Assembly (NCBI GenBank): GCA_040954595.2
Contig: CM082577.2
Span: 5,394,001-5,458,000 of the forward strand
From: Balanoglossus misakiensis
Lineage: Eukaryota; Hemichordata
DNA length: 64,000 nt
Direction: 5' to 3'
Made by a program: the position numbers and the translations under genes. This document shows, piece by piece, positions 24,901 to 36,700 of the stretch; positions within the stretch are counted from its first letter, which is position 1; each line of letters begins with the position of its first letter. A model generated the notes under the pieces. That model had not been told where the DNA came from and searched no databases. It saw nothing but the letters and a program-made list of their open reading frames with translations.

Positions 24901-27900
24901 CGAGAAAAAGAAGTACTCAACAAACTTTACTCGCATCCATTCTTCGTCAAACTTTACTTTACATTTCAAGACAGGGACAAATTATGTATCCTTTTCCAGT
25001 GATTGTTGGCTGGTGGTTTCAGCGGGGGTCATTCACAGGTGAGGAGGGGTCACAACCCATGTCACGACTCGTGTCAGAGTTCAGAGTTCACGAATCCATG
25101 TTGAAGTTGACACTTCAGGTAGCATAGCTGAGTGGAGGTTGATATGCTTAATTATCATAATTTTCTCCGCTACAATTCCTCCTCGTACTCTCTGCTAATA
25201 TGTAGTGCTTCTGATGTAAATTTACAATTGTCTGTACGTGCAGTCAGGCAGGACTAAGTGAAAAAAAGCAGAAATATGTGTATGTATAAGTTACAGAAAA
25301 CAGTGTCACTCATTTTTGTTTTTGTCAGATTTGTGAAATAAACACCAAAAGCATTATTTTGAGAGAGAAAAGCAATCTTGTCATCAACATCTGTCTGGAC
25401 GAGTTGTTTTCATCTGAAAAGCCTGAAGACAAAAATGATACATCCTCCTAATGTTGTCCCCCGGGTAAAGCAAAAGTATGACATTTAAAGTTGAAACCAT
25501 TTGAAACTTTAGACCTCCTGTTTTCCAGTTTTGGAGGGAAATGTGAGCGGTACTTCTGTATTGTTCGATTTATTTCAGTAATAGCACAAGTTTTAGTTCA
25601 AATCCAGTAATGAGTAACACCTGCTATCACATTGTCCTCAAAACTCAACTTTTTGATAATCACAAAAAGAACAAAGGGTAGTATTAAACTGCCTAAATCA
25701 TATGTGCAGATATGTACTATATTGATGTTTTTGGAAAAAATGGTCAAAAACTACAGATAGTGGAACTTTTGTTTGTGAATTTTCGCTGCAATATCTGACT
25801 GTGCTTTTACCAGATATGATCACGAACATATGTTGATGTTTTTCCCGTTGTTGTTTATATGTAGAACAACCTGACTCAGGTGTATTAATAGTTCCGTGTC
25901 GTGCCTGCATGCTTATTTAGCAACAGTACTCTCGTGAGTACATTCAGAAGCCAAGCCGCAAGCTTCTGGAGTTTGTTTTGCACTTTTCTGCTGATTGATT
26001 TGCTGTGTCGTTGCCCAGATCCCATCAACTGCCCCGAAATCGTTTCTCAATCAAAGCAGGGACGAGTATAGATCATCAATCTGAAGTAGATAGCGCTGGG
26101 AATGTCAAGGTCACGTCGTGGGGGAAACGATACGAACAAGTACAGTGCACGTTAACTTGTGTCATAACAAGATCAGCCCATTATCGGAACTCAGTTGAGA
26201 TTTTTTACATCATCACCATCTCACTGCGAGCAAATTCTGTTTGTTTGGATTTATTTTTATCCCCACCAACACGATCATGTCTTCAAGGACAAACCAGCCG
26301 AAACCTCCTCCGCATCATCATCATCATCGTCTGGGATGTTTTTCTCTCATCCCACGCCGATGCCAGATATTCCCCCGACCCCTGCAGGGCTATCAGCCAT
26401 GTCGACTCCCATTACCACAGACTGTGCATCCCCCATCCATCAGCTCAGCGTGCAGACTGTCGCCCAAAAAAATCACTCCTGTTCACTGGTCACTGCATTT
26501 CCTGGTTGCGTTTAATTGGATCGGGCCGAATGTTTTTTTCCTGTTCCTTGTTGCCGTGGCGACTGGGAACTCTGGGATGCCGTGCACAAACCGGTAGCGC
26601 GGTTGTTGTGTATTGTCTGAAATCTACATCCCTCCGCAGTCACTGGCCTTTGTTGTTGTTATTTGACTATTGAACAGCTGGAAAGCTATTGTGTTTTTCC
26701 CTCGCACCGTGAAATCACATGACGTGACAGCTGTTTCTCGTCCATTGTATGTGATCATGATTAGTTGGGAATCCAAAAAAAAAGCCTTGGTTCATTTTTT
26801 TTTTTATCAAAACAAGCTCTTTAATTATAAGGAGTTTTATATCATTTCACAAGACAGAGGAATGTTAACACTGCTTCCAGAAAATAAAAACAACCAGAAA
26901 AGTACATATATTTTACATGTATGTACCAGTACTTATGTGTGTATGCATGCATGTATGTACCTATATTATGCGTATATAGAGTATCAATTTATCTACCTAT
27001 GTATGTACCTGTCTTTCTCACTTTGAACTGGTATATGGAACTATATTGAGCGGGATTGACTTTGTATGGAAGTCTTTAAAGTTTGTGATTTTCACTCATT
27101 TGGCCAGTTTGTGTTAACCCTTTCCTTAACCAGTGCTGAACAGATTTTGGATTAAGTTATGCCAAGAAAGGTGAATTGCTCCAATATATCAATAAAGTGG
27201 GATCCTTCGACGAAAATTGTACTCATTTTTATGCAGCTGAAATTGTCTCAGCTTTGGAACATTTACATAGCCTAGGAATCATACACAGGTTAGTGCAAGT
27301 TCTTTAATTCTTTAATTAATATTACGTGTATTATGTTATAGGTCTTGTTGTTATCATCATCATCATCATCATTATTATTTATTTATTTATTTCAGGGATT
27401 TAAAACCTGAGAATATACTTTTGGATGAATCCATGCATATAAAAATAACAGATTTTGGCACAGCAAAGATACTTGACTCGAGCGCACGACAGGGTAAGTT
27501 ATTGTCTTGTACATAGATTAATAACATATTTTTGCCAAGAAGAGATTCAGTTTTTAAAAAATGAGTGAAACCTTGGTAACTCCCATCAACACACTGGTCT
27601 GAACACAAAAAAATAATTGTGGTCAGGTGACACTTGCCAAGGTCACATTGAACGTAAGTTGTTTTGATAGAAGTGCAACACCCTCACATAATGTGTCTCC
27701 CAGAATGTGAAGGCTAGGGAGTAAACAACTACAGCGTAGTGATGTCATAAATGTGCAAAATATCACCTACACCTTCTGGCATTAATTTTCCCAGGTTCGC
27801 AAACCACCCCCCACCCCACCCCACCACCCCTTCCAAACTTTGGTACTGCCCAAGTGACGTACATCTAGGGCCTAGCAGAAAGTTCTGACAGGGTTTGGGC

Positions 27901-30900
27901 AGTTTGACTACACTAAAAATGAAAAAGTACAAGGCATTGATAAATGCTAATGCTGCCTACATTACTTGGGAGGTGGCAACTGAAAAGTAAACAGACTTTT
28001 CAGCTTTGTAATAATGATGGCCAGTTGCAAAACATATTTCTATTTTTGGAATGTTTTGGTGAGAAGCTAAAAGAGGAATTACCTTCAATCGATGACCTTC
28101 AAAGTGGGTGGAAGTGTATGAAAACAATTTCTGTATAATTATTTCCCTTCAAAATTTAACCTGCATGCCACCGCATGCTCTATATAAGGGCATATGTTAA
28201 TTACAGGTGATCGTATCCCCCATTGACATAAATCTCACAGGCCATGATTTTAGTATTTGATTTATTGAGAATTATCGAAAGTAGTAAATGACAATATGCA
28301 GGTGGTTGTCGGTTGGTGGGTGTTTTTTATCAAATCAGCTTTAGGGACCCATATTTACACAATTGGAGTTGCGCCCCACTTTTTATAGTAAGAGTGAACG
28401 AGCAATCAGTTCTTTAACACGTGTGGGTAGTCAAGCCTGACATTCCGTTGTGAAGTACTAGACTGCAATTTGAACAGGAAGCAGGTCGTCAATCAACTTC
28501 AGTTTCTTGGAATTGTTTTTGATTCTCTGCTTCAGACTCAACAGTCAGATTTTAATACTGGGATTTCTGTGTACAATTTAGAAAGATTTATCACTCACCT
28601 AGATATAAAACTTGCTTCCTGTGTGATACCTTAGTTTCAGATCATGAATTTTGATAAAAAGTGCATTTCAGATAAGAGAACCGCCGTGTTACTAAAGTAC
28701 CCCACCACATATCGTCTCTCATTATGATTATACACATTTTGTAATCAACTTCGACATCTACTGTATCTGCACCAAGGTAACATAGTGCAGAAGCATGCAC
28801 TGGAATACTGTTCTCATTAACGTATTAAAAACACAACAAATATCTTGCCAGCCCCCTAAAACACATAGGCAAGTTTTCAGATTTCCTGTAATACCACCAG
28901 TAATTGGTTTCTTGATCAAATAAAGTTCATTTGCTTTTATTTAAACCAGTGTTCAAAATCCCACAAAAGCAGTTTTTAGGTTCGACCGGCAATTTTCTGT
29001 AAGCTGCTAAAAACATGTCCAGATTCCTAACGTGAATGTCTGTATTTTTTTCTATTTTTTCCCCGTAAAGTCCGAGCGAACTCATTCGTGGGTACTGCAC
29101 AGTATGTGTCGCCGGAGCTTTTGACAGACAAATCAGCGTGCAAGAGGTGAGTGATACACTTCGACCTACCAATTGCCAAAGTACATTCACCTTTCCGATC
29201 GTAACAAATTACAGCGTCATTCATGTATCTGCATGCACACTTTCCAGCATGGAAACTCCATAACTACAAGCCCTATAGTACCTTCCCAAAATAGAGGAGT
29301 GAATATTACCGTAGTATACCATGAATAAAACAGCTTTGCCTATACATCTTTCTCCAAACAGTTTCTTTCTGGTGCTTGACTTCTTATCGTTTGTAATATG
29401 TTATCATAATATTTTTTGAAGATAGACTTACCTTGAAATGTGACTGTCATGAAAATGTGTATTTGTTGTAGTTTTGCCTTACTAATATTACAGTAGTTGT
29501 CGTTATAATAAGTTTTAAAATAAGTTGGAAGGAGTAGAATCGGGGTCAGTGGCCACTGGCCTGACAGAAATTTTATCTGATCACTGCCCTTGTTCTAGTT
29601 ACCATGTTTCCAGACAATACTCATTTCAGGGGTCTATTTGTACAGCCTCACATCACTTGGAATGTTCTGTCTGGGGAAAATGAAATGCTTTTGCTGGGTG
29701 ATTGGCAGGCACCAAAGACGTTTCAGTGAACGATTGAGAAACCATAAGAAATCCATCTGGAAAGTGCAGATTGATGTCACTGAGTGGTCTTAGGGGAGAA
29801 TAATTTGATTCATGGAGGCGGTTGGAGGATGGGGGGGGGGGGGGGGTTGTTTGCAGATGGTGTAAAGGAAAAAGTTTTCTCCTGCAATGCCTTGAGAGAG
29901 AAAATGGTACTGATAATAGAAAAGAATTGCTGTAATAGTGACTGAAAAAAAACATTTCCTGACATACCCAAACCCCCCTCAAATAAAATGGTTCTCCCCT
30001 TATGTTAAAAAATTTTTTTTGCGATAGACAAGCAAATATCCTCCATCCCCCCCAACCCACCCACCCACATTTGAAAGTCTGCAAACTGCTGCTTTTTATC
30101 ATTCACTTAAGAAATATGATTTTGTACTAGATAGCAAAAAAATGAATTGCTTTTAAGTGACTAATTGTCTTACATGAACCGTCATATCTGATTCCAGGCA
30201 GTCCTCCTTGTTCTTCTCCGGTTTGTGTGTAAATTCTTTGCTCCCTCTTTAGTCGCTCGGGTAACAGCAGTGACATTTGAAAAACGATACAAAGTGATTT
30301 CATTCTAAGCGGTTCCGAGGCCAGCCGGCATTGAATTTAAAAACGCTTTCTCAATTCTATTAGTATTGTTTATCGTACAATTTACTGAAAGCTGAAAGTG
30401 CTTTTTCAATCATGACATCCTCTGTAATATTGTCTATCAAATAATTCGGGGTGGTTGAAGTCTGCTTTGGTTCACTTATTTACCCCAATTTTATCTGTAC
30501 AAACTTTATTTTAACATTTTAATGTAATTGCAACAGTCTTTTTTTTTATTTTTGTGTATAAACTGCATAACATCAATATTACATTCATGTTTCCCCGAGC
30601 ATGTTTATCAGCGTAATCCTCTCCGCAGGAATCGATCTGATCCGACTTAATGCCTTTTCCTTGTTTATGAAGATTCCCAGTAAATCCCCTTTTCCTCGTT
30701 TTGGAAATTCCCAAGTAAATCTGCATCTCTCTCTCAGTGTTTTGACGGCTCATGTCTGTGTGTATTTTTTTTCCCTCCATCACAGCTCTGATCTCTGGGC
30801 TCTAGGATGTATAACTTATCAATTGTTGGCTGGTCTGCCGCCGTTCCGAGCAAGGTATGTCCTCTACATAGACAGTCTGTGGTCTCTACAGCGTTTGCAT

Positions 30901-33790
30901 CATCACTGATAATTCCGAAAGGGACCAAAAACTCGCACCCAGATATTCATTCTTTACTTGATACTGTATAACACTGAAAGTTGTTTACACATAGTATGTG
31001 TAGTAATATTTTAGTTGAGCTGTTTCGCAGATGAATTGATTGTTCTTCTAGAACCCTCCATTTCTTACCCTGGCTTGTCATCTATTGCTTGCTGGTATTT
31101 ATGTGGAGGAACAACAAAATCTATACCTTAATCCCGTGTAGTGTGTTCACATTGCATCGCTACCTGGGTTACCTCTATAGAGACATGACTTCAGTGGGAA
31201 TAAAAAAATAATCAGGTTGTAGAACGCAAAGTGTAAGTTCATGTGGAGGACAAAAATTCAAAAGGAAATAATCCAAGTGTTTGCATCTACCACCCCTTCA
31301 GTCATTACAGCTGACCTGGTCTATGAGACTTATCTTGTGATTGATAGCTTTCCGGAAAAAGATGTTTTGTTATCCGTTCTTATTTTCAGCAACGAGTACC
31401 TAATATTCCAGAAGATCGTCAAATTGGAGTATGATTTCCCCGAAGGATTCCCAGTGGTACCCAAAGATCTTGTCACTAGGCTATTGGTGAGTTGAGCTCA
31501 TAGTACTTACGTACTAGGAGAACAGAACATTTTAATTTTCATCTTGGATAGAAAAACAAACCACCATGAACACTAATAGGTGTGAAATTATTGATTAGGA
31601 ACTGTTTGTTTGAAGCTGCAATTTCGTCTGCCTTTGAATCGTTTTAAAGTACAATAGACACTACATATTGTATTGATTTCCATTAGGCAATGAATTTGTG
31701 TACTGTGTGATTTTTCTATGGGGTAGACATTATGATCATCATACGCTGCGGTTTACAAAGTTTGTTATGGTATTAATGATTTCAATTTCCAAAAGTATTG
31801 TCGGAAAATATGGGGGTTGTTTTTTTGCCCTAAATAAATTGTGAACACTTTGTGTTTTCTGCAAATAAACAGGTGCTGGAACCAACCAAGAGACTCGGGT
31901 GTGATGAGATAGGTGGCTATCCACCTTTGAAATCACACGCATTTTTCAAAGACATCGACTGGGAGAATCTGGACAAGCAGACACCGCCCGTGTTGAAGCC
32001 ATATCTGAAGTCACCGACCGGGGAGGAACTACGCAGTGACTACAATGTGAGTAGCATTTGTGTTTGTTTGTTTGTTTGTTTGTTTGTTTGTTTGTTTGTT
32101 TGTTTGTTTGTTTGTTTGTTTGTTTGTGTGTGTGTTTGTTTGTTTGTTTGTTTGTGTGTTTGTGTTTGTTTCCTTGTTTGTTTGTGTGTTTGTTTGTGTG
32201 TTTGTTTGTGTGTGTGTGTTCGTTTGTTTGTGTGTTTGTTTATTTGTGTGTTTGTTTGTTTATTTGTTTGTTCGTTAGTTTGTGAGCAAAAGTTACAGCT
32301 AGTAGCCCTTTAAACGATGCACATGGCACAAGAACTTCACAACAGTAACAAGATTTTGATTTCTGTGAAGGTACCCGAAGATTACGACCCGGCGATAGGC
32401 GAGAAGGCCCTCGCAGATTTGTTCGGAGTGGGCGACATCGTGCTGGAGCCCACCAGCCCTCAGATGGAGTCGAAGAGGGTCACTTCGATGATGTTTCCCA
32501 AAAACGAGGAGGACAGACGACAGAAACTCGAGAAACAAGTCAAGGAAAACAAGTGGCACAGATTTGTGGAAAACCACCTTATATTAAAAATGGGACTTGT
32601 TGATAAACGCAAGGTAGGGGGGAGATCAATCTCACTACTGTCTGGTAAAATTTCAGTTCAAAAAGAGGCCTTTTTTCAGTTAAACACAGTCCCACATTTT
32701 GCATTGTTGTTTATTGTATTTGTATGCAAATAATTTGCTGTGAAGCTATCTCAGTCACAAAACAGGGGCTACAAAACTCGTCTCCAGAGTTTTAAAAAAT
32801 TGTGACATTGTGCAATTTTCGAACAGTATCTGAGCAGCTTGAAATTTCCCTTTCCCTAATGACTGTGATTGCTTTATATATTTTGCAGGGTTTGTTTGCC
32901 CGACGTAGACAACTCCTACTCACAGAGGGACCTCATCTGTATTACGTAGACCCAGAAAATATGGTTTTAAAAGGCGAGATACCATGGTAGGTATATCTTC
33001 ATCATTAAAGAAACATACCATAGAGGGCGCTATGACATCATTGTTGACAGAAATATTGCAAAATGTCAAAGCAAGATTAGAGAGATGAGACAGAAATGAG
33101 AAGCATTTATGAGAATTGAAACCTGGATCAAAACCATTGATTATTAATATTAACTATGACGTAATGACCTTTCATTTCCAGGTCACCGGCACTACGAGTA
33201 GAATCCAAAAATTTTAAGACATTCTTTGTACACACTGTAAGTTCACAATTTTATTCTCTTGGTCTTACTTAACTCTCTCAACTAAAATCCGGGCCATCCC
33301 TAGCAGAAAGGGGTCGTATGGTAATAAGTATATGGTCATAAGTATCTCACTCCCATAAGAGACCCCTTTCTGCTTGGGATGGCCATTCTTTTATTGTCCA
33401 CTCTATTAGATAACAGTTTACTTCATTGGACATACTAGTATATGATTGTGCCCATGCTTCTCAATCTATTTACATGTACTTACAGTAATATATTCTCACA
33501 CTTCAGCAAAAAATACAGGTCTGGATGTAGACTCTTAAATGTATCAACATAGACTTCTACACTTTCCTTCTCCTTGTACCAGACTTTAATTACATACATG
33601 TATCGAGAAGTCCGCTGTTCTCACCAAAACCATTTTCAACACCAAGTGCTGAACCCAAAATAATTGAACTTTGCCCTCTCTGCAGCCCAATCGTACCTAC
33701 TATCTGATGGACCCGAATAACTACGCCCTGGAATGGTGTAAGGCAATAGATGAAGTCCGAAGAGACACATACCCGTCGCACAAATCGTGA
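15980..33790 (+). CDS. PDPK1: PDPK1, 3-phosphoinositide-dependent protein kinase 1
   Basis: Master AGC kinase that phosphorylates the activation loop of AKT, S6K, SGK and PKC at PIP3-rich membrane. Fourteen coding exons, all phase-checked: 15980-16003, 22316-22552, 24639-24681, 24845-24985, 27144-27288, 27396-27493, 29071-29146, 30786-30854, 31390-31486, 31873-32046, 32371-32613, 32889-32986, 33182-33236 and 33686-33790, giving 534 aa (human 556). N-terminal 70 residues are Ser/Gln-rich. Kinase domain: GEGSYSE (81-87), the ATP-binding lysine in VKILEK (K103), HRDLKPEN (196-203), DFG (216-218), and [17 protein letters not shown] with the autophosphorylated Ser near 234. A C-terminal PH domain follows from about residue 400, with [19 protein letters not shown]. 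An AATAAA at 34001-34006 is a likely polyA signal. The coding start shares its promoter with ARL6IP1. Confidence 0.97.
16004..22315 (+). other. PDPK1 intron 1 (6.3 kb), no nested gene recognised
   Basis: AT-rich with short microsatellites: CA near 18710-18724, a C-run near 19669-19680, and several TACATGTA-type runs. Several 60-126-codon open frames occur on both strands, but none resembles a known domain or is flanked by convincing paired splice sites. Confidence 0.6.
24986..27143 (+). other. PDPK1 intron 4, no coding exon recognised
   Basis: Splits the kinase N-lobe coding region between the phase-1 T at 24985 and AT at 27144 (codon TAT). The region at 26005-26670 is unusually C/T-rich and open in more than one plus frame, but lacks domain similarity or protein-like composition. 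Confidence 0.6.
29830..29847 (+). repeat. Poly-G tract in PDPK1 intron 7
   Basis: An uninterrupted run of about 17-18 G on the plus strand. Such tracts can form G-quadruplex structures; length may be unreliable in an assembly. Confidence 0.85.
32058..32284 (+). repeat. (TTTG)n microsatellite filling most of PDPK1 intron 10
   Basis: The 324-bp intron between exons ending 32046 and starting 32371 is about 70% TTTG units with TGTG interruptions. The Cys/Phe/Val-rich open frames it creates are not genes. Confidence 0.95.
33292..33384. repeat. Near-perfect 24-bp inverted repeat (hairpin) in PDPK1 intron 13
   Basis: The left arm 33292-33315 begins GGCCATCCC and ends GGGGTC. The right arm 33361-33384 is its reverse complement with one mismatch. 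The loop is 45 bases. It could be a small foldback element or a structured intronic RNA. No protein coding. Confidence 0.8.
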
Positions 33791-36700
33791 ACTTTGACCT
33801 CACAGAAGGCACAGAGAGCAATGACACAAGACCAGTGTATAACTTGTACAAAGACATTTTATGGACAAAATTTGTCTGGAGAAAAAAAATCCGCATTTTC
33901 ACTGGCTGTCCCGAATATGAATTTCTCAAAAATAAAAAAGGCAACAGTTGTAGATATACAGTGGTTAAACTATGGTTGCTGAAATCTTGAGAGATATAAA
34001 AATAAACCTTGCAATTCTGATGACCTCAACATTTGATTTGACATGACATGACCTGACCTCGACCTGACATGACCTGCACTTAAAAAAAATTCAACACACA
34101 TCCTAAAAAGAAATCTGAGAAAAAAAAATAATGACTTAACTGTATTTGTGGTGTCAAATGGCAATTAAATAATATTTCCAAATCAGAAACGAGTCTGCTG
34201 CAGTTGAAATGAAGGAAGTGAAAACAGGGGGGATATTGTTATTGTGTGTAGATGGCGCTGTTCATCTGGGCGGGGAACAATGCGTTCGGAAACTGCTCCA
34301 ATCAATGTACTTTGGTTTCTGGGATTATGGAAGTACACGCATGACACGTAAAACAAGAATCATTACTTTTAATATAGTAAGTAAAAGTAATGAATAGATG
34401 GATGGATGAACGGATTTATACAAAATCTTTCCCAATATTTACGATTAATATAACAAGTAGACGGCGCTAACCTCTATGAAACAAGCAATTTGATTTTGAA
34501 AGAAGACGATTTAAACGCAAGAGCCCATAGAACTCCAACCCTTTTATCAGCTTTGCAAAGGATTTGTCAAAATTTTCAATTGCCAGGGTGCACGTATTAA
34601 CCCGGTGTAAGAATTCTATTGATTTGAAAAATACTTCCAGGGGGTGAATTTACAAATAACCTCACCGAAAGCAAGGGTCACAAACAAGTAAATATGTTGT
34701 CTTCACGCTTATTTCTGTTACCATGACAACCTAGATCCATACATTTCCCTGGATTTCTGAAACGAGCTACTAAAATGAAAGACGCCTTACTCTAACGGTC
34801 ATTGTCCGTTTGCTTTTCCCTCCCGCGTGGCATTATGTTTTTGCGGAGCGTGGATTTTAAACAAGCAAACTAAAGCGTTATTTGGTCTCTGAGGGTTAAT
34901 GTTTGTGTGCGTCGGTTGAAGACATATGTACAACACATACCGCCCGGTCCGGGGAAACACGGTAGGAAGTTAAGTATGTAATAGGTGCATAGAATATGTC
35001 TTATGCTCTCGGCTGTTTTGTTGTCGCAAAAAAGTAGTTTCCAGTATGCAGAGTACAGCGTACATGAACTGTGCCACTACGTATAGAGACTGGACAACAG
35101 ATTCTTTGCGCTAGCTTGTTGCGTGCAAACGCCAACGATTCGTAATAAGATCTAGAGTAATCACAGCAATTGTGTAGTACTTCACGGATGACAAATAACG
35201 CAAACACGCTTTCTTTATGTCCGACTGAAGTCGACGGCTATCGGATACCATCAGCATGTACCCCGCAGTTCCCTCAAGATTTTTGGGGGTACGGGTGACC
35301 CCGTCATGGAAATCGTGTCCGCTTCTGACCAAAACCGACCGTCATTCGCACCTTAATTGTTGTTACTATAGCGACGGTTTTGTTGACAAAAGTGGACCCG
35401 GTTGACACTGTATAGCCGCGAACACGAATATGTAGACGGATCCCTGTTTGCACATCGCAATCGTACCGTGACACCACGACATTCGATCTTTATAGCTGAA
35501 ATGTCACGGCCTGTTAAACTTGTGTTTAACTGTGAATCTGGACGATATAAAAACCATTAAATTTGGGGGGAAACCCAACATCGCATGCATGCTGAGAATA
35601 AATTGATTTTGGAATTTTCCGGTTGGGTTGATCTAACATGGTTAATCGACAGATCATGAAGTGTTTCACGCGGAATGACTTTGTTCGTTAACGCGACTGT
35701 GTAAACGACAGGTGCAAACCTTCAACATGCCACCTTGTTCAGTCTTAGCAGTGACGTAGCGCCATAACAGTGTCATGTACAGGTACAATTAAATGTCCAC
35801 TGCGTATTAGGCACAGTGTAGGGGATTTTAGCCCACGTATATTCTCTGAAAATGGCGTGGAGAATACTACAACTGTTCATGCTGTTTCACAGAAATTTCA
35901 ATGTTCCACAGAAATTTCAATAATCCGAATTCTAAGAAACTGAATTGACATTTTGCAAATTGCTTGTTTTTCAGTAAAATAGAGTTTTTTTGGACTATTT
36001 TCAAAATGTATTTTCACGATATAGTTCTACTCATGTTAGTAAATGCTGGTAAAATTTCAACCACGGTGATCTCTTGCCAGCCACACTGACAATCAACGAG
36101 TTTCTTCGTTGATTTCTAACAGTTTGACTTCCATATCATGGAAGAAACGTAAGTGAAAGGCTTAGCACGACTGACATACATGTACATGTATATATAACTG
36201 TGTTCACGTTAAGTACTTGTAGTTTCATGGGCGACAGCACTCGAGTTCAAGTGCTCTATTGTTTGTGGCGTAGGCCCAATTACTGATAAAACCAAATACA
36301 CGTGTACACGTAAATTCATTCAACACCGTTGCTTCAAATTCGACCTTCACAATAGACTGTGCACATTTCAGGGGTGTGCCATGCTTGCTCGAATTCCACG
36401 GAAGCCCCTAACACCTGCGTAGGCAACCGCGGTCTCTTCACAGTACATGTTTACCTAGACATGCACAGTGTATCGGCGAATCTGCTGGCGAGCGCAAACT
36501 CCGGGCACAGGTAAAACGTTGTTTCTATGACGACTTCTGGAAACCTGACGTGTGTTTTTTTTATTACCCAACACGCGATTGGAAGTTACTGAACTGTAAA
36601 ATGCGCGCACTTCCACATATATACTCGACCGCGCCGCCTAACAAAGGTGGCCCTGCTTACGTCAATCACACTGCAGGTGCATGTATTTCATCTTGTCGGC

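Noticed and set aside
26005-26673. 222-codon open frame in PDPK1 intron 4
   Set aside because: No domain, unusual composition, overlapping open frames in other phases, and located between two kinase exons that join in phase.
32058-32285. Cys/Phe/Val-rich open frames
   Set aside because: Translations of the TTTG repeat in PDPK1 intron 10.
35111-35332. Possible minus-strand exon in the gene-free interval
   Set aside because: No family match and no convincing paired splice sites.
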